From positions 1,984,001 through 2,048,000 of the forward strand of contig UGGS01000001.1 in NCBI GenBank assembly GCA_900450595.1: a stretch of 64,000 nucleotides of DNA, given 5' to 3'. Under the pieces are notes generated by a model. The model was not told where the DNA came from and did no database searches. It saw only the letters and a list, made by a program, of their open reading frames with translations. The DNA is from [Flavobacterium] thermophilum (GTDB taxonomy: Bacteria; Bacillota; Bacilli; Bacillales; Anoxybacillaceae). Both the position numbers and the translations under genes were made by a program. Of the stretch, positions 35,128-46,684 are shown piece by piece (the stretch's first letter is position 1; every line of letters begins with the position of its first letter).

Positions 35128-36876
35128 TCAAACCATTCCTTTATGTTCGAGAAATTTCGCGATTTCCTGGGAAACACGTTCCCACAAAAAACGATGCATT
35201 TGGACATTTTCCGCTCGCGACGTGCGCACTTCGACAACATGAAGCCCGCCTGCTTCAAACGATTCCGCCACTTGACGGCGAAATTCGTCCCACGTACGCG
35301 GCGTTGCGTGCCGTCCGCCGTACATCCCAACGGCATCGGAAAACGACAAACCGGTCGGCGTGCCAAACAGCGTTTCAAACGGCCCTTCATGACGCGCCTG
35401 CGGCAAAAAGGAGAAAATGCCGCCGCCGTTGTTGTTCAACAGCACAATCGTCGCCTGCAATCCGTGCATTTTCGCTGCCAGCAGCCCGTTCAAATCGTGG
35501 TAAAACGACAAATCGCCGATCACGAGCGCAAGCGGCCCCGCGGCGGCGCCGGCCCCCAAGGCGCTCGAGACGACGCCGTCAATGCCGTTGGCGCCGCGGT
35601 TGGCAAGCACGCGGAGCGGCTTGTCCGTCGACCAGAAAAACGTATCGGCGTCGCGGATTGGCATGCTGTTGCCGATATACAGCAACGCGTCCGGCGGCAA
35701 CAATTCGGCAAGCTCGACGAACACCTTCCCTTCAAACCATTCGGTTTCTGGCAAGTGCTGCCGCAACACGGTGCGGGCGATGTCGTTCATTTCCCGCCAT
35801 ACGGCCGACCAGGGGCTTGGGGCCGCTTTCGGTTCGGCCACATTCAACAGCTGCCGGCACAACGCCGTTTCGTCGCTTTGCACCATGCAGGCGGCCGACA
35901 GCGTCGGGTCGCGCCAGCCGCCGTCATCGACGACGATTTGGCGGATCGAGCGATGCCGCTTCAGCCATAACAACAGCGGCTTGGACACCGGCATGGCGCC
36001 GAAGCGGAGCACAACATCGGGCACAAGCTTGGACGCGATTGCCTCGTCTTTTAAAATCGCGTCATAGCTGTCAATGACATACGTTTTGTCGTGCGCGCCG
36101 GCGCGCAACTGCGACAGCGGATCGGCGAGAATCGGAACATCGAGCGCCCGCGCGAGCGCGGTGACCGCCTCGGCGAAACCGGGCCGGTCGAGCGGCCCGC
36201 AGATGATCAGCCCGCGTTGAGCCGCGGCGAGCTCTTTATACAGGCCGGCCGCGCTTTCATCAGAAACCGTCGGCCGGCCGTTCACCACACGCGGCGCCCC
36301 TTTAAGCGCCTGCACGCGCTCCCAGACGCCATCGTCAATTTCCGGAACAAGCGGCTCGCGGAACGGCAAATTGACATGCACCGGCCCGGCCGGCGCAGCA
36401 GCGGCCGCTCCAACAGCCCTTGCCGCCATCGCCTGCGCATAGCGAAGCATCCCTTCCGCTTCTTCCGGCAGCGCCAAATCGACAAACCATTTTGCATAGC
36501 GGCCGTATAAATGAAGCTGATCGATCGCCTGCGGCGCGCCGACATCGCGCAGTTCATGCGGCCGGTCCGCCGTCAGCACGACGAGCGGCACGCGCGAATA
36601 GTGGGCCTCGACGAGCGCCGGCAAGTAATTGGCCGCCGCCGTGCCCGAGGTGCACACCAATGCGACCGGCCGCCGCTTCGCTTTCGCCATGCCAAGGGCG
36701 AAAAAGGCGGCTGACCGCTCGTCAATGTGCATCGAAAAGCGGAGGGCGGGGTGCCCGGCGATCGCCATCGCCAGCGGCGTTGAGCGCGATCCGGGGCTGA
36801 TGACCGCCTCCGCCACCCCGGCTTGCACAAGCCCATCGACGAAAGCGGCTACATACAACGACAACGCCTCAGTCAT
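35128..36876 (-). CDS. menD: SEPHCHC synthase MenD
   Basis: 582 residues, a thiamine-diphosphate enzyme. N-terminal EAVISPGSRSTPLA, catalytic Glu in HIDERSAAFFALGMA, and ThDP motif GDLSFYHDLNGL ... LNNNGGG near residues 437-467. It joins 2-oxoglutarate and isochorismate. The ATG at 36876 follows AGGAGTGATGCACC and overlaps the end of menF by 8 bases. Confidence 0.96.
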   Translation of the reverse strand: MTEALSLYVAAFVDGLVQAGVAEAVISPGSRSTPLAMAIAGHPALRFSMHIDERSAAFFALGMAKAKRRPVALVCTSGTAAANYLPALVEAHYSRVPLVVLTADRPHELRDVGAPQAIDQLHLYGRYAKWFVDLALPEEAEGMLRYAQAMAARAVGAAAAAPAGPVHVNLPFREPLVPEIDDGVWERVQALKGAPRVVNGRPTVSDESAAGLYKELAAAQRGLIICGPLDRPGFAEAVTALARALDVPILADPLSQLRAGAHDKTYVIDSYDAILKDEAIASKLVPDVVLRFGAMPVSKPLLLWLKRHRSIRQIVVDDGGWRDPTLSAACMVQSDETALCRQLLNVAEPKAAPSPWSAVWREMNDIARTVLRQHLPETEWFEGKVFVELAELLPPDALLYIGNSMPIRDADTFFWSTDKPLRVLANRGANGIDGVVSSALGAGAAAGPLALVIGDLSFYHDLNGLLAAKMHGLQATIVLLNNNGGGIFSFLPQARHEGPFETLFGTPTGLSFSDAVGMYGGRHATPRTWDEFRRQVAESFEAGGLHVVEVRTSRAENVQMHRFLWERVSQEIAKFLEHKGMV

Positions 36877-38251
36877 GGTGCATCACTCCTAACGCCGATA
36901 ACATCGGCGCCATTTTCACGTTCGTCTCCTCGTACTCGCTTTGCGGATCGGAGTCGGCGACGATGCCGCAGCCGGCAAACAAGAACGCTTGACTGCCAGC
37001 AAGCAAAGCCGACCGAATGGCGACCGCCCATTCCCCGTCACCATAAGCGTCCACCCAGCCGATCGGAGCGGCGTACCACCCGCGCTCGAGCGGCTCGAGG
37101 GCGCGAATCGTTTCCATCGCTCGTTCGCGCGGCGTCCCGCCGAGCGCCGGCGTCGGATGCATCCGTTCCACCAGACGCAACACGGACGGCTCCCGGCAGC
37201 CGCGGCCGACAACCGGCGTGCATAAGTGCTGAATATGAGGAAGCTTGAGAAGCTGCGGCCCGTCCGGCATCTCGACCGCCTCGCACACCTCGGCGAACAA
37301 GCGGCTGATCATGCGCACCACAAATTGATGTTCTTGGCGGTTTTTCCGGTCGGAAAGCAGCCAGGCGCCGAGCCGTTCGTCTTCTTCGACCGTCGCCCCG
37401 CGGCGCGCCGATCCCGCCAGGCAAATCGAACGGCACGTCTCCCCCTCTTTTTGGACGAGCTGCTCTGGCGATGCCCCGATTAAACAGCGGCCGTCTTGTT
37501 CAAAGGCAAACAAGTAGGCAAACGGCTGCTGCTCGCGAAGCCGGGCCAATACGGAGCCAGCATCGATCGTTCCGGCAAATGTCAACTGCCGGGCGCGGGC
37601 GAGCACAACTTTGTCAAGCGCCCCGGCGCGAATCGAAGCGATCGCCTGTCGGACCGCCTCCATCCACCGTCCGCTGTCTGCTTCCCGAGCCGCGACGAGC
37701 GCGGGAAGGGGGGCCGGAAGCGGCGGTGCAGCGATTCGCCCAAGCAGCCGGCCGACCTGCTCGATTTCCCGCCCCCCACCGCCGGCAGGCAGCGTGACGG
37801 TCAGCTTCGCCTGCCCGTTCCGCATCGAAAGAAGCACAGCCGGCGCGATCAGTTTTCCGGCTGAAAACCCGCGCCATACGTCCGTCGGCGTCCGGTGCGG
37901 ATCAAAGGAAAACCCGCCGAACAGCAGCGGCGGCGCATCCGTGTCGCCATGCCGCTCGATTTGGCTGGCCCACTGCCGGCGGCGCGCATCGACCTCGCGA
38001 AACCGCCCGTCCTTTTCCCCCGTCTCAATTGCATGCACCGAGCCGAGGCCGACCAAGATGGTGCCGCCGCTTCGGTCCGACCAAAAAAACCGTTCGCGGA
38101 ATCCGCAAGACGGCCCTTGCATAAAAAAAGAAACCGGATCGACGCCTTCCAACGATTCCGTCCAGCTGACAAACGGCCGCGCCGCCCGCACCGCCAATTC
38201 GTGCAGTTGTTGTTGGAGTGTATGTTGAAATCCAATCGCCACGATCCTCAC
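36869..38251 (-). CDS. menF: Isochorismate synthase (MenF)
   Basis: 460 residues of the chorismate-binding family: LDKVVLARARQLTFAG near residue 225, GASPEQLVQKEG, AGSARRG, and the C-terminal MHPTPALGGTPRERAM. It converts chorismate to isochorismate, the first step to menaquinone. The start is uncertain: GTG at 38251 is chosen by comparison with B. subtilis; GTG 38242 is an alternative and the ribosome site is weak. It diverges from menA. Confidence 0.93.
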   Translation of the reverse strand: MRIVAIGFQHTLQQQLHELAVRAARPFVSWTESLEGVDPVSFFMQGPSCGFRERFFWSDRSGGTILVGLGSVHAIETGEKDGRFREVDARRRQWASQIERHGDTDAPPLLFGGFSFDPHRTPTDVWRGFSAGKLIAPAVLLSMRNGQAKLTVTLPAGGGGREIEQVGRLLGRIAAPPLPAPLPALVAAREADSGRWMEAVRQAIASIRAGALDKVVLARARQLTFAGTIDAGSVLARLREQQPFAYLFAFEQDGRCLIGASPEQLVQKEGETCRSICLAGSARRGATVEEDERLGAWLLSDRKNRQEHQFVVRMISRLFAEVCEAVEMPDGPQLLKLPHIQHLCTPVVGRGCREPSVLRLVERMHPTPALGGTPRERAMETIRALEPLERGWYAAPIGWVDAYGDGEWAVAIRSALLAGSQAFLFAGCGIVADSDPQSEYEETNVKMAPMLSALGVMHHD

Positions 38252-38337
38252 GCTTTCTTTCGTAAAATTCCCTCTCCATCCCCTGCTTCCCATTATCCAT
38301 TATATATAATAGGAAATCATTTATCTATCAGAAAGGG

Positions 38338-38366
38338 TTGACACGCCTAAAACGTTTTCCTACACT
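38338..38366 (+). promoter_or_regulatory. menA promoter
   Basis: TTGACA (38338-38343) and TACACT (38361-38366) are exactly 17 bases apart, about 50 bases before menA. The AT-rich stretch 38300-38320 on the opposite strand probably holds the menF promoter. Confidence 0.8.
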
Positions 38367-38417
38367 TATTTTGAGCGGAAACCGATCATATTTTCAAGGA
38401 ATATAAGGGGAATGGAT

Positions 38418-39347
38418 ATGCAACCAGTCACACATATCGGCCACCGACCGCCGGCTCGCCGCGACTGGCGCGTCTTTTGGCGGCTGACGCGTCCGCATAC
38501 GCTGACAGCGGCGTTTGTGCCAGTCTGCGTCGGCACGGTGCTGGCGATGGGCGAAACGTCTGTCAATTGGCTGTTGTTTGTCGCCATGATGGCCGCCTCG
38601 TTGTTGATTCAGGCGGCGACGAATATGTTTAACGAATATTACGATTACAAGCGCGGCCTTGACTCGCCGGAATCGGTCGGCATCGGCGGCGCCATCGTCC
38701 GCGACGGCCTGAAGCCGAAAACGGTGCTGGCGTTGGCGTTTGCCTGCTTTGGGGCAGCGATGCTCATCGGCGTCTACATTTGCGCGCAAAGCAGCTGGTG
38801 GCTCGCGCTTGTCGGAACGGTCTGCATGGCGGCCGGCTACTTTTACACCGGCGGTCCTGTTCCGATCGCCTATACACCGTTTGGCGAACTCGCCGCCGGA
38901 TTTTTCATGGGCTTTATGATCATTTTAATTTCCTTTTTCATCCAAACAGGCAGCGTGAGCGGAAAAGCGGTGCTCGTGGCGGTCCCGGTCGCGATTTTAG
39001 TCGGCGCCATTTTGCTCGCCAACAACATCCGCGACTTGGATGGCGACCGCGAAAAAGGACGAAAAACGCTCGCCATTTTAGTCGGCCGCGACTGGGCGAT
39101 CCGCGTGCTCGCCATGATGTTTGCCGCCGCGTTTCTTTGGACGGTGGCGCTTGTGCTGTTTGGCATCGTGCCGTTTTGGGCGATGCTCGCCTTGCTGAGC
39201 GCGCCAAAAGCAGCGGCCGCGGCGCGCGGATTCATCGGTAAAACGAAACCGGCGGAGATGATGCCGGCGATGAAGGCCACAGCGCAAACGAATACACAAT
39301 TTGGCTTTTTGCTCGCCATCGGCTTGCTTGTCGGCCAATGGCTGTAA
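38418..39347 (+). CDS. menA: 1,4-Dihydroxy-2-naphthoate polyprenyltransferase (MenA)
   Basis: 309 residues, UbiA family with about eight helices. First Asp-rich motif NEYYDYKRGLD near residue 75, second NNIRDLDGDREKGRKT near 195. It prenylates DHNA in the membrane to demethylmenaquinone. The ATG at 38418 is 7 bases after AAGGGG; an ATG at 38412 is too close. Confidence 0.95.
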   Translation: MQPVTHIGHRPPARRDWRVFWRLTRPHTLTAAFVPVCVGTVLAMGETSVNWLLFVAMMAASLLIQAATNMFNEYYDYKRGLDSPESVGIGGAIVRDGLKPKTVLALAFACFGAAMLIGVYICAQSSWWLALVGTVCMAAGYFYTGGPVPIAYTPFGELAAGFFMGFMIILISFFIQTGSVSGKAVLVAVPVAILVGAILLANNIRDLDGDREKGRKTLAILVGRDWAIRVLAMMFAAAFLWTVALVLFGIVPFWAMLALLSAPKAAAAARGFIGKTKPAEMMPAMKATAQTNTQFGFLLAIGLLVGQWL

Positions 39348-39377
39348 ACACGGTCGAAACGGCCGTGTTTTTTTTTT
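39346..39377 (+). terminator. menA terminator
   Basis: AACACGG/CCGTGTT stem with a run of ten T residues. Confidence 0.9.
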
Positions 39378-39533
39378 GATTTTCGCCCATACTACACCAT
39401 ATAGATAGGCTCCCGCGGCGAAACCATTCGCCGCCAACGGAAGGATGAAACGATCCCTGTGTTTGAAAGGCTCCAGACATTTTCAAGTTTGAATCCATGC
39501 AAGACAGACGCTGCAAGGAAGGGGTTGCAACCG

Positions 39534-40343
39534 ATGTTGACGAACGAACAACTCGCCGCCTTCCGCTCCACATTGCTTGAGATGAAGCGGGACATTGAAG
39601 ACCGGCTGAATCAAAACGACCATTTCGGCATGACGCGCAGCCACGCCCACGATGCGGTCGGCGAGCTGGCAAGCTACGACAACCATCCCGCCGATGAGGC
39701 GACCGAACTGTATGAGCGGGAAAAAGATTTGGCGTTGGACGACCATACAGAGCGCGAATTCCGCGAGATCGAGCGGGCGCTGAAAGCCATCGATGACGGC
39801 ACGTACGGGATTTGCCGCACATGCGGCCAGCCGATTCCGTACGAGCGGCTTGAGGCGTTGCCGACAACACTTTATTGCCGGGAGCACAGCCCGGACCAAA
39901 TCGTCTCGCAAAAGCGACCACTCGAAGAAGGGGTACTCATGCCGCCGTTTGGCAAATTCGATTTTGAAGACCGCGACGAATCGGTCGCCTATGACGCCGA
40001 AGACGCTTGGCAAGAAGTCGCCCGCTACGGTTCATCGGACACGCCGTCCGACCTTGGCAAAAATGTTGATTATTACGGAGAAGTATACGCCGAATCGGAG
40101 GAGCACGTCGGCTATGTCGAGGATTTGGAAAATTTCGCTGCTGTCGATTTGCACGGGCGAAATGTCAAAGTGTATCCGACGCGGGAGCACGAATGGCTCG
40201 AAAACATATTGGATGACGAAGGCATCATGTCAAACATCGGCGACTTGCCGGCGTATGAAAAAGACCCGTATACGGTGAACGAAAGCTATCGCCGCTACGA
40301 TGAGCGCCCGACCCAGCAAAACTTCGGGGAACCCAATCCGTAG
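39534..40343 (+). CDS. yteA: YteA family sporulation protein (TraR/DksA zinc-finger type)
   Basis: 269 residues. A DksA-like coiled coil (residues 1-80) leads to a zinc motif CRTCG...YCREH near residue 93; the second pair is C-x2-H rather than C-x2-C. The acidic C-terminal extension is typical of YteA. In Bacillus it belongs to sporulation regulons; function unknown. The ATG at 39534 follows AAGGAAGGGG. It lies next to menA as in B. subtilis. Confidence 0.85.
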   Translation: MLTNEQLAAFRSTLLEMKRDIEDRLNQNDHFGMTRSHAHDAVGELASYDNHPADEATELYEREKDLALDDHTEREFREIERALKAIDDGTYGICRTCGQPIPYERLEALPTTLYCREHSPDQIVSQKRPLEEGVLMPPFGKFDFEDRDESVAYDAEDAWQEVARYGSSDTPSDLGKNVDYYGEVYAESEEHVGYVEDLENFAAVDLHGRNVKVYPTREHEWLENILDDEGIMSNIGDLPAYEKDPYTVNESYRRYDERPTQQNFGEPNP

Positions 40344-40518
40344 ACAAAGGACCTCCGTGCGATGACCTCTTGAAGTGGGGAATGCGGCCAGGCGGCCGGT
40401 TCAGTTTGACGCGCTCCAAAGGCCGACTTCCAACGTGGGACGCACGCCTTGCCATGGTCCGCTGACAACAAGCGCCTCATGTTCCAATGGCGGGAAACTC
40501 GCCAACGGGCCAGTCTGT

Positions 40519-40589
40519 TTTCAAACGAGCACGGGTTCTCGCGCCGCCTTCCAAACGATGGGCACATGGTTGCCCGTGCTTGTTTGAAA
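40519..40589. repeat. Long inverted repeat between yteA and the AIM24 gene
   Basis: TTTCAAACGAGCACGGG (40519-40535) pairs with CCCGTGCTTGTTTGAAA (40573-40589), 16 of 17 bases. There is no T run after it. The 313-base gap 40344-40656 holds nothing else recognisable. Confidence 0.75.
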
Positions 40590-40656
40590 CGAAGGAGGGG
40601 CGGATTCCGTAGTACATAACGGAATGTTGCAAAAACCTTTGGATGGAGGAGAAACG

Positions 40657-41451
40657 ATGAATGCCCATGAGATCGATTACCGGCTGTACGGCGATGACAT
40701 GCAGTTTGTCGAGATCGAACTCGACCCACGCGAAAGCGTCATTGCGGAAGCGGGCGCCATGATGATGATGGAAGACGACATCGCGATGGAAACGGTCTTT
40801 GGCGACGGCTCCTCAGCCGGAAAAGGACTGCTCGGCCGCCTCGTCGGCGCCGGGAAACGGCTGCTCACCGGGGAAAGTCTGTTCATGACCGTGTTTACAA
40901 ATCAAGGCAGCGGCAAGCGCCGCGTCGCCTTTGCCGCTCCGTATCCGGGAAAAATCATTCCGGTCGACTTGAGCGAACTGGGCGAGAAACTCATCTGCCA
41001 AAAAGACTCGTTTTTATGCGCCGCCAAAGGGGTTTCCGTCGGCATTGAGTTTCAACGCAAGCTCGGGGCCGGCTTTTTCGGCGGGGAAGGGTTTATTATG
41101 CAAAAGCTGGAAGGCGACGGCCTCGCCTTTTTGCACGCGGGCGGGACGATCCAACGCCGCGAACTGCAACCGGGGGAAAAGCTGCGCATTGACACCGGTT
41201 GCCTTGTCGCCATGACGAAGGACGTCGACTACGATATTGAATACGTCGGCAACATCAAAACCGCCTTTTTCGGCGGGGAAGGGTTGTTTTTGGCAACCGT
41301 CACCGGCCCCGGGGCGGTGTGGGTGCAGTCGCTCCCGTTCAGCCGGCTCGCTGACCGCGTGCTCGCTGCCGCTCCGAGCGCCGGCGGACGGTCGGTCGGC
41401 GAAGGCAGCATCCTTGGCGGCATCGGCGATTGGCTAGACGGCGACGATTGA
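40657..41451 (+). CDS. AIM24/TIGR00266 family protein
   Basis: 264 residues, all beta, with the family's [22 protein letters not shown] and [16 protein letters not shown] repeats. A Gly-rich C-terminus ([15 protein letters not shown]) is typical. The role of this family in bacteria is not known. The ATG at 40657 follows GGATGGAGGAGAAACG. Confidence 0.85.
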   Translation: MNAHEIDYRLYGDDMQFVEIELDPRESVIAEAGAMMMMEDDIAMETVFGDGSSAGKGLLGRLVGAGKRLLTGESLFMTVFTNQGSGKRRVAFAAPYPGKIIPVDLSELGEKLICQKDSFLCAAKGVSVGIEFQRKLGAGFFGGEGFIMQKLEGDGLAFLHAGGTIQRRELQPGEKLRIDTGCLVAMTKDVDYDIEYVGNIKTAFFGGEGLFLATVTGPGAVWVQSLPFSRLADRVLAAAPSAGGRSVGEGSILGGIGDWLDGDD

Positions 41452-41499
41452 AACAAAATCAGGCGTTCAAACCGAACGCCGGCCGGTTCCGCCAACGCG

Positions 41500-41536
41500 A
41501 AACGGGGCGTTCCAACAGGGCGCCCCGTTCCGTTTA
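41500..41536 (+). terminator. Terminator of the AIM24-family gene
   Basis: AACGGGGCG/CGCCCCGTT stem (41501-41509 with 41521-41529) followed by CCGTTT. The rest of the 358-base gap to glgP shows no gene. Confidence 0.65.
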
Positions 41537-41809
41537 TGCCGTTGCCGCCGCAGTCCGGCAACGGTCATACATCCGACTTCTTTCCGCTGCAAGCCGTCGC
41601 TCCTTGGCCGCTGTTTTGCCTCCGCACAGGAAACCGTCCCAAGCCCGGCGTTTGGAAACGGCGGAATCGATCGTTCAGACCGGCTCAGACGGAAATGGTT
41701 CATCATGCCAAAGACAAGTTCGTGATGGCGAGCGGCTGGTCGTTTGCGCCTCTGGGATGATTCGAAGCGGCCGCGCTCGTCTTTAGGGGCGCCTGTTTCC
41801 CGCCGGGCT

Positions 41810-44215
41810 TTACATCGACGGCGAAATGCCCCAAATCTCAGCCGCGTATTCCGCGACGGTCCGGTCGCTGGCAAAGTAGCCGGAGTGGGCGATGTTGACG
41901 GCGCTCATCCGCCACCAGCGCGCCGGATCGCGGTAAGCGTCTTCCACCTGCTCATGCGCTTCGGCGTAGGCGGCAAAGTCGCGCAGCACAAAATATTCAT
42001 CATTTTGCGTCAAAAGCGAATCGTAAATCGGTTCAAAGTAATCGCCGGCATCCGGGAAAAAGCCGTTGACAAGCTGGTCGACGACTTGCTTGATCCGCTT
42101 GTCGTGATGGTAATACTCGTGCGCCCGGTAGCCGCCGTGTTCGTAGTAGCGGAGCACTTCCTCAGCCGTCAGCCCGAACAAAAACATGTTTTCTTTCCCG
42201 ACCGCTTCCGCGATTTCGACGTTCGCCCCATCAAGTGTGCCAAGCGTGATCGCTCCGTTCATCATAAACTTCATGTTGCCCGTCCCGGACGCTTCTTTGC
42301 TGGCGGTTGAGATTTGCTCGCTCACATCGGCGGCCGGGATGATCTCTTCGGCGAGCGACACACGGTAGTTTTCCAAAAAAATGACTTTCAACTGGTCATG
42401 GACCCGTTTGTCGTTGTTCACCTTCTCGGCGACCGAATGGATCAGCTTGATAATCCTCTTGGCGTAGTAATAGCCCGGCGACGCCTTCGCCCCGAAGATA
42501 AACGTGCGCGGGTGAATCGAGAAGTGTGAATCCTCCTTCAGCCGATTGTACAAATGCATGATGTGCAGCACGTTCAACAGTTGCCGTTTGTAGGCGTGCA
42601 GCCGTTTCACTTGCACATCAAAGATCGACGACTCGTCAACACCGATTCCGGTCTTCTCATAAATGCGGGTGGCGAGCTTCGCTTTGCGCCGCCGCTTGAC
42701 GGCGGCGAGCGCCTCTTGAAACGCCGGATCGGAAGCATGCGGCGCCAGTTCCACAAGCGCTTCCGGCTCATGAATCCAACGCGGGCCGATCGTGTCCGTA
42801 ATCAACGCCGACAGCTCGGGGTTGGCTTTTAAGAGCCAGCGCCGGTGCGTCACGCCGTTCGTCTTATTGTTGAACTTTTGCGGCGCCCATTCGTAAAACA
42901 AGCGCATCTCCCGCTGTTTCAAAATCTCCGTATGCAGTTTCGCCACGCCGTTGACGCTATGGCTTGCCACGACGGCCAAGTGCGCCATTTTCACCATCCC
43001 GTGGGCGACGATGGCCATTTGTTCAATCCGCCTCCAATCGCCGGGATAACGTTCCCACAGCTCGCGGCAAAACCGTTCGTTGATTTCCTCGACGATCATA
43101 TAAATGCGCGGCAACAGCGGCTGAAACAGACGAATCGGCCATTTCTCCAGCGCTTCCGCCAGCGTCGTATGATTCGTGTACGCGATCGTATGGGTCGTAA
43201 TGTGCCAAGCCTCTTCCCAGCTCATCCCTTCCTCATCAAGCAAAATGCGCATCAATTCCGGAATCGCGAGCGCCGGATGCGTGTCGTTCACATGAATGGC
43301 GACATACTCATGAAGCCGGCGCAAACTCCCGTGCTGGCGGCGATGAGCGCGGGTGATGCTGCCGAGGCTGGCGGCGACGAGAAAATACTGCTGCTTCAGC
43401 CGCAAAATTTTTCCTTCGTCATGCGTATCGTCCGGGTACAAAAACTCGGAAATGGCTTCGGTCTCCCGTTTGTATTGCATGACATCTTTATGGAGCGGGA
43501 ACGTCTTCGCCGGTTCGGCGCTCCAAAGCCGGAGCGTGTTGACCGTGTTCGTCCCGTAGCCGATGACCGGCACGTCGTACGGCACGGCCATCACGTTTTC
43601 GCTGTCGACATGGCGGAATACAAGGCGGCCGTTTTGTTCCGACACCTCGACCCTTCCCCAGAAGCGAACTTCGACCGCCAGCTCTTCTTTCCGGATTTCC
43701 CACACGTTTCCGTGGCGCAGCCATTGCTCCGGCAGTTCGACTTGATAACCGTCGACGATCTTTTGGTCAAACAGCCCATGCTTGTAGCGGATGCCGTGCC
43801 CGTGGCCCGGCAAATTGAGCGTCGCGAGCGAATCCAAAAAGCAGGCGGCGAGCCGCCCCAGCCCGCCGTTGCCAAGCCCGGCGTCCGCTTCGCATTCCTC
43901 AATGTCCTCAAGGCGAATGCCGAGCTCGCGCAATCCTTCCTCGACGACCGAGCGGACGCCGAGGTTTAACAAATTGTTGCCGAGCAGGCGACCCAACAAA
44001 AACTCAATCGACAAATAATACACTTGCTTCCACCGTTGCGCCCGGTAGCGTTCATTCGTCGTGATCCAATGGCGGCTGATATGTTCGCGCACCATCTGGC
44101 CGAGAACGTGATAATGATCGCGCGCCGTCGATTCGGCAAACGGTTTGCCGCACAGCGCCTCGACCCGCGCCACAAACGCCCGTTTGAACGTTTCTTTATC
44201 GGCGAACAAGCGCAT
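41810..44215 (-). CDS. glgP: Glycogen phosphorylase
   Basis: 801 residues, the bacterial length. Conserved N-terminal [20 protein letters not shown] and the pyridoxal-phosphate site [15 protein letters not shown] near residue 650. It releases glucose 1-phosphate from glycogen. The ATG at 44215 (GGGGGAG) overlaps the end of glgA by 20 bases. Last gene of glgBCDAP. Confidence 0.96.
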   Translation of the reverse strand: MRLFADKETFKRAFVARVEALCGKPFAESTARDHYHVLGQMVREHISRHWITTNERYRAQRWKQVYYLSIEFLLGRLLGNNLLNLGVRSVVEEGLRELGIRLEDIEECEADAGLGNGGLGRLAACFLDSLATLNLPGHGHGIRYKHGLFDQKIVDGYQVELPEQWLRHGNVWEIRKEELAVEVRFWGRVEVSEQNGRLVFRHVDSENVMAVPYDVPVIGYGTNTVNTLRLWSAEPAKTFPLHKDVMQYKRETEAISEFLYPDDTHDEGKILRLKQQYFLVAASLGSITRAHRRQHGSLRRLHEYVAIHVNDTHPALAIPELMRILLDEEGMSWEEAWHITTHTIAYTNHTTLAEALEKWPIRLFQPLLPRIYMIVEEINERFCRELWERYPGDWRRIEQMAIVAHGMVKMAHLAVVASHSVNGVAKLHTEILKQREMRLFYEWAPQKFNNKTNGVTHRRWLLKANPELSALITDTIGPRWIHEPEALVELAPHASDPAFQEALAAVKRRRKAKLATRIYEKTGIGVDESSIFDVQVKRLHAYKRQLLNVLHIMHLYNRLKEDSHFSIHPRTFIFGAKASPGYYYAKRIIKLIHSVAEKVNNDKRVHDQLKVIFLENYRVSLAEEIIPAADVSEQISTASKEASGTGNMKFMMNGAITLGTLDGANVEIAEAVGKENMFLFGLTAEEVLRYYEHGGYRAHEYYHHDKRIKQVVDQLVNGFFPDAGDYFEPIYDSLLTQNDEYFVLRDFAAYAEAHEQVEDAYRDPARWWRMSAVNIAHSGYFASDRTVAEYAAEIWGISPSM

Positions 44216-45653
44216 CTCCCCCTTTTTTGACCAGCCGTTTGTACGCTTTTTCATACTCTTTCGCTGAACGGCGCCAGCTGTAATCGCCGCGCATCGCCCG
44301 CTCCATGAGCCGCTCCCAGACAGATGGCTGGTGGTAGAACGACAGCGCCCGGCGGATCGTGTACAACATGTCATGGGCATTAAAGTTCGTAAAGCTGAAC
44401 CCGTTTCCCTCTCCTGTAAATTCATTGTACGATTGCACCGTATCGTTCAGCCCACCCGTTTCCCGAACGATCGGAATCGTCCCGTACCGAAGCGCGATCA
44501 TTTGGCTCAACCCGCACGGTTCAAATAATGACGGCATTAAAAACAAGTCCGAGCCCGCATAGATTTGATGGGCGAGCGGTTCGTGAAAGCCGATGTACAC
44601 CCCGACTTTGTTCGGATAGGCCGCTGCCATTTGCGAGAAAAACTGTTCAAAGCGCCAATCCCCGGTGCCGAGCACGACGAGCTGCATGTCTTCCTGCATG
44701 AGGTCATGAAAGACGCACGTCACCAAATCGAGCCCTTTTTGCGCCGTCATTCGCGTCACCATGGCGACGACGGGCGCATCATCCCGCTCTGGCAGACCGA
44801 ACCGCCGCTGCAAAGCGCGCTTGTTGAGTTTTTTTCTTTCCCGCGTATGTACGCTATAGGTCGCCGCCAAAAACGGATCGGTTTGCGGGTTGTAAAACTC
44901 GTCGTCAATGCCGTTTAAGATGCCGAGCAAATCGGCCCGCCGCGCCCGCAGCAAGCCGTCCAACCGCTCGCCGTAATAGGCGGTTTGAATCTCTTCTTTG
45001 TACGTCGGACTCACCGTCGTGATCAAATCGGAGGCGACAAGCGCCCCTTTCATAAAGCTGACGCTTCCGTAAAACTCGAGCTGGTCGACGGTGAAATACC
45101 GTCCGTCCAAATTCAACAAATCCTCTAAAATCCCGCGCGGAAACAGCCCTTGAAACTGCAAGTTGTGAATCGTAAACATCGTGCGGATATCCGCATAAAA
45201 CGGATCATGGTGGTATTGCTCGCACAGCAAAAATGGAATCATGCCGGTGTGCCAGTCATGGCAATGAATGATGTCGGGCTGAAACCCGATCTCCGGCAGC
45301 GCGTCCAGCACCGCCCGGCAAAAATAAGAAAACCGCTCGCCGTCGTCATAATGGCCGTACAGCTGCGGCCGTTTGAAGTAATACTCGTTGTCGATGAAGT
45401 AATAGATGACCCCGTCGTGCTCGAGCTCCTCCACGCCGGCATATTGGCGGCGCCACCCGACCGGCACGGTGAACTCCGCCGTTTTGTTCATCTTCTCTTT
45501 CCATTCGCGGGCGATCGTCTCATATTTCGGCAGCATGACACGGGCGTCAACGCCGAGCCGGCGCAGCTCTTTCGGCAGCGCGCCGGCAACGTCGGCCAAT
45601 CCCCCCGATTTGGCGAACGGGGCGCATTCGGAAACGGCAAATAGCACGTTCAT
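44196..45653 (-). CDS. glgA: Glycogen synthase (ADP-glucose)
   Basis: 485 residues, GT5 family. The N-terminal [16 protein letters not shown] is the ADP-glucose binding loop; the catalytic C-terminal motif is [16 protein letters not shown] near residue 375. The start ATG overlaps the glgD stop as ATGA. Confidence 0.97.
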   Translation of the reverse strand: MNVLFAVSECAPFAKSGGLADVAGALPKELRRLGVDARVMLPKYETIAREWKEKMNKTAEFTVPVGWRRQYAGVEELEHDGVIYYFIDNEYYFKRPQLYGHYDDGERFSYFCRAVLDALPEIGFQPDIIHCHDWHTGMIPFLLCEQYHHDPFYADIRTMFTIHNLQFQGLFPRGILEDLLNLDGRYFTVDQLEFYGSVSFMKGALVASDLITTVSPTYKEEIQTAYYGERLDGLLRARRADLLGILNGIDDEFYNPQTDPFLAATYSVHTRERKKLNKRALQRRFGLPERDDAPVVAMVTRMTAQKGLDLVTCVFHDLMQEDMQLVVLGTGDWRFEQFFSQMAAAYPNKVGVYIGFHEPLAHQIYAGSDLFLMPSLFEPCGLSQMIALRYGTIPIVRETGGLNDTVQSYNEFTGEGNGFSFTNFNAHDMLYTIRRALSFYHQPSVWERLMERAMRGDYSWRRSAKEYEKAYKRLVKKGGDALVRR

Positions 45654-46684
45654 CGGCTGGCGACCTCCCCCTGCACCGTTCCTTTGCGGACGACAAACGG
45701 TTGATCAGCCGTTCCTTTCAACACCACGCCCGGTTCGACCTTGGCGTCTTTATCGATAATGACGCCATCGAGGACGCAGCCGTCGCCGATTTGGCACTTT
45801 TGCATAATAATGCTGTTTTTCACGACCGCTCCTTTGCCGATCTTCACAGAGCGGAACAAGACGCTGTTTTCCACCGTCCCGTCAATGACGCAGCCGTTGG
45901 CGATCATCGAGCGCTTTACGATCCCTTCCCGCCCGTACTTCGTCGGCGGCTCGTCTTTCACTTTCGTATAAATCGGCCGCTCCGCGAGAAAGAGCTGTTC
46001 CCAGACGTTCCGATCCAACAGTTCCATGCTTGAGCGGAAATATTGTCCCACCGAATCGATGACCGCCGCATACCCCGTGTATTCGTAATCGCAAATCGAC
46101 AGCGAATGGCGGCCATCGCGGACGACGTCGACGATGCTTCGGTAGCCGCGGTTTTTGTAATCGGCGATTAAATCAAGCAGCAGCGACGTTTCTAGCAAAT
46201 ACATCTCAAGCGGCTCGCCGCGGCGGCAAATCCGCGTCACATCGCAGCCGCGTTCGATATGGCTCACGAGCACCTCTGCAAAGTCGATGTTGCATACCGT
46301 ATAGCCGTTCGCAATGATCGCGTATTTTTGTCGGCTCCGCAAAAAATAGTCGATATGCTGCTCGAAGTGGGCAAATGCCCCGACGCGGCGCTCGCCGGAA
46401 AACAGCAAATCCGGCGACGGGAAGAAAAACAGTCCGTCCCGCTTTCGGTTTAAGTCCCAGTTTTTCCCTGACCCTAAATGGTCCATGAGCGAACGGTACT
46501 GATATTTCGAAAAAATCGCAACACTCTCAATGCCGGAGTTAACCATGCTTGAGAGCACGAAATCAATGAGCCGATACCGGCCGGCAAACGGCACCGCTGC
46601 GATTGAGCGTTGCTCGACAAGCGGCGCCATTGCCTCCATATACGTGGTCGCGTCGATGACGCCCAACATCATGTTGTTGTTCAT
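45650..46684 (-). CDS. glgD: Glucose-1-phosphate adenylyltransferase subunit GlgD
   Basis: 344 residues. A degenerate nucleotidyltransferase domain ([21 protein letters not shown]) then left-handed beta-helix repeats. GlgD lacks the intact N-terminal GGxGxR loop of GlgC and acts with it as a non-catalytic or weakly catalytic partner. Overlaps glgC by 4 bases. Confidence 0.93.
   Translation of the reverse strand: MNNNMMLGVIDATTYMEAMAPLVEQRSIAAVPFAGRYRLIDFVLSSMVNSGIESVAIFSKYQYRSLMDHLGSGKNWDLNRKRDGLFFFPSPDLLFSGERRVGAFAHFEQHIDYFLRSRQKYAIIANGYTVCNIDFAEVLVSHIERGCDVTRICRRGEPLEMYLLETSLLLDLIADYKNRGYRSIVDVVRDGRHSLSICDYEYTGYAAVIDSVGQYFRSSMELLDRNVWEQLFLAERPIYTKVKDEPPTKYGREGIVKRSMIANGCVIDGTVENSVLFRSVKIGKGAVVKNSIIMQKCQIGDGCVLDGVIIDKDAKVEPGVVLKGTADQPFVVRKGTVQGEVASR

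Noticed and set aside
41452-41809. Small genes in the gap between the AIM24-family gene and glgP
   Set aside because: Open frames there are short, lack ribosome sites and show biased codon patterns from opposite-strand G+C; only a terminator is credible.
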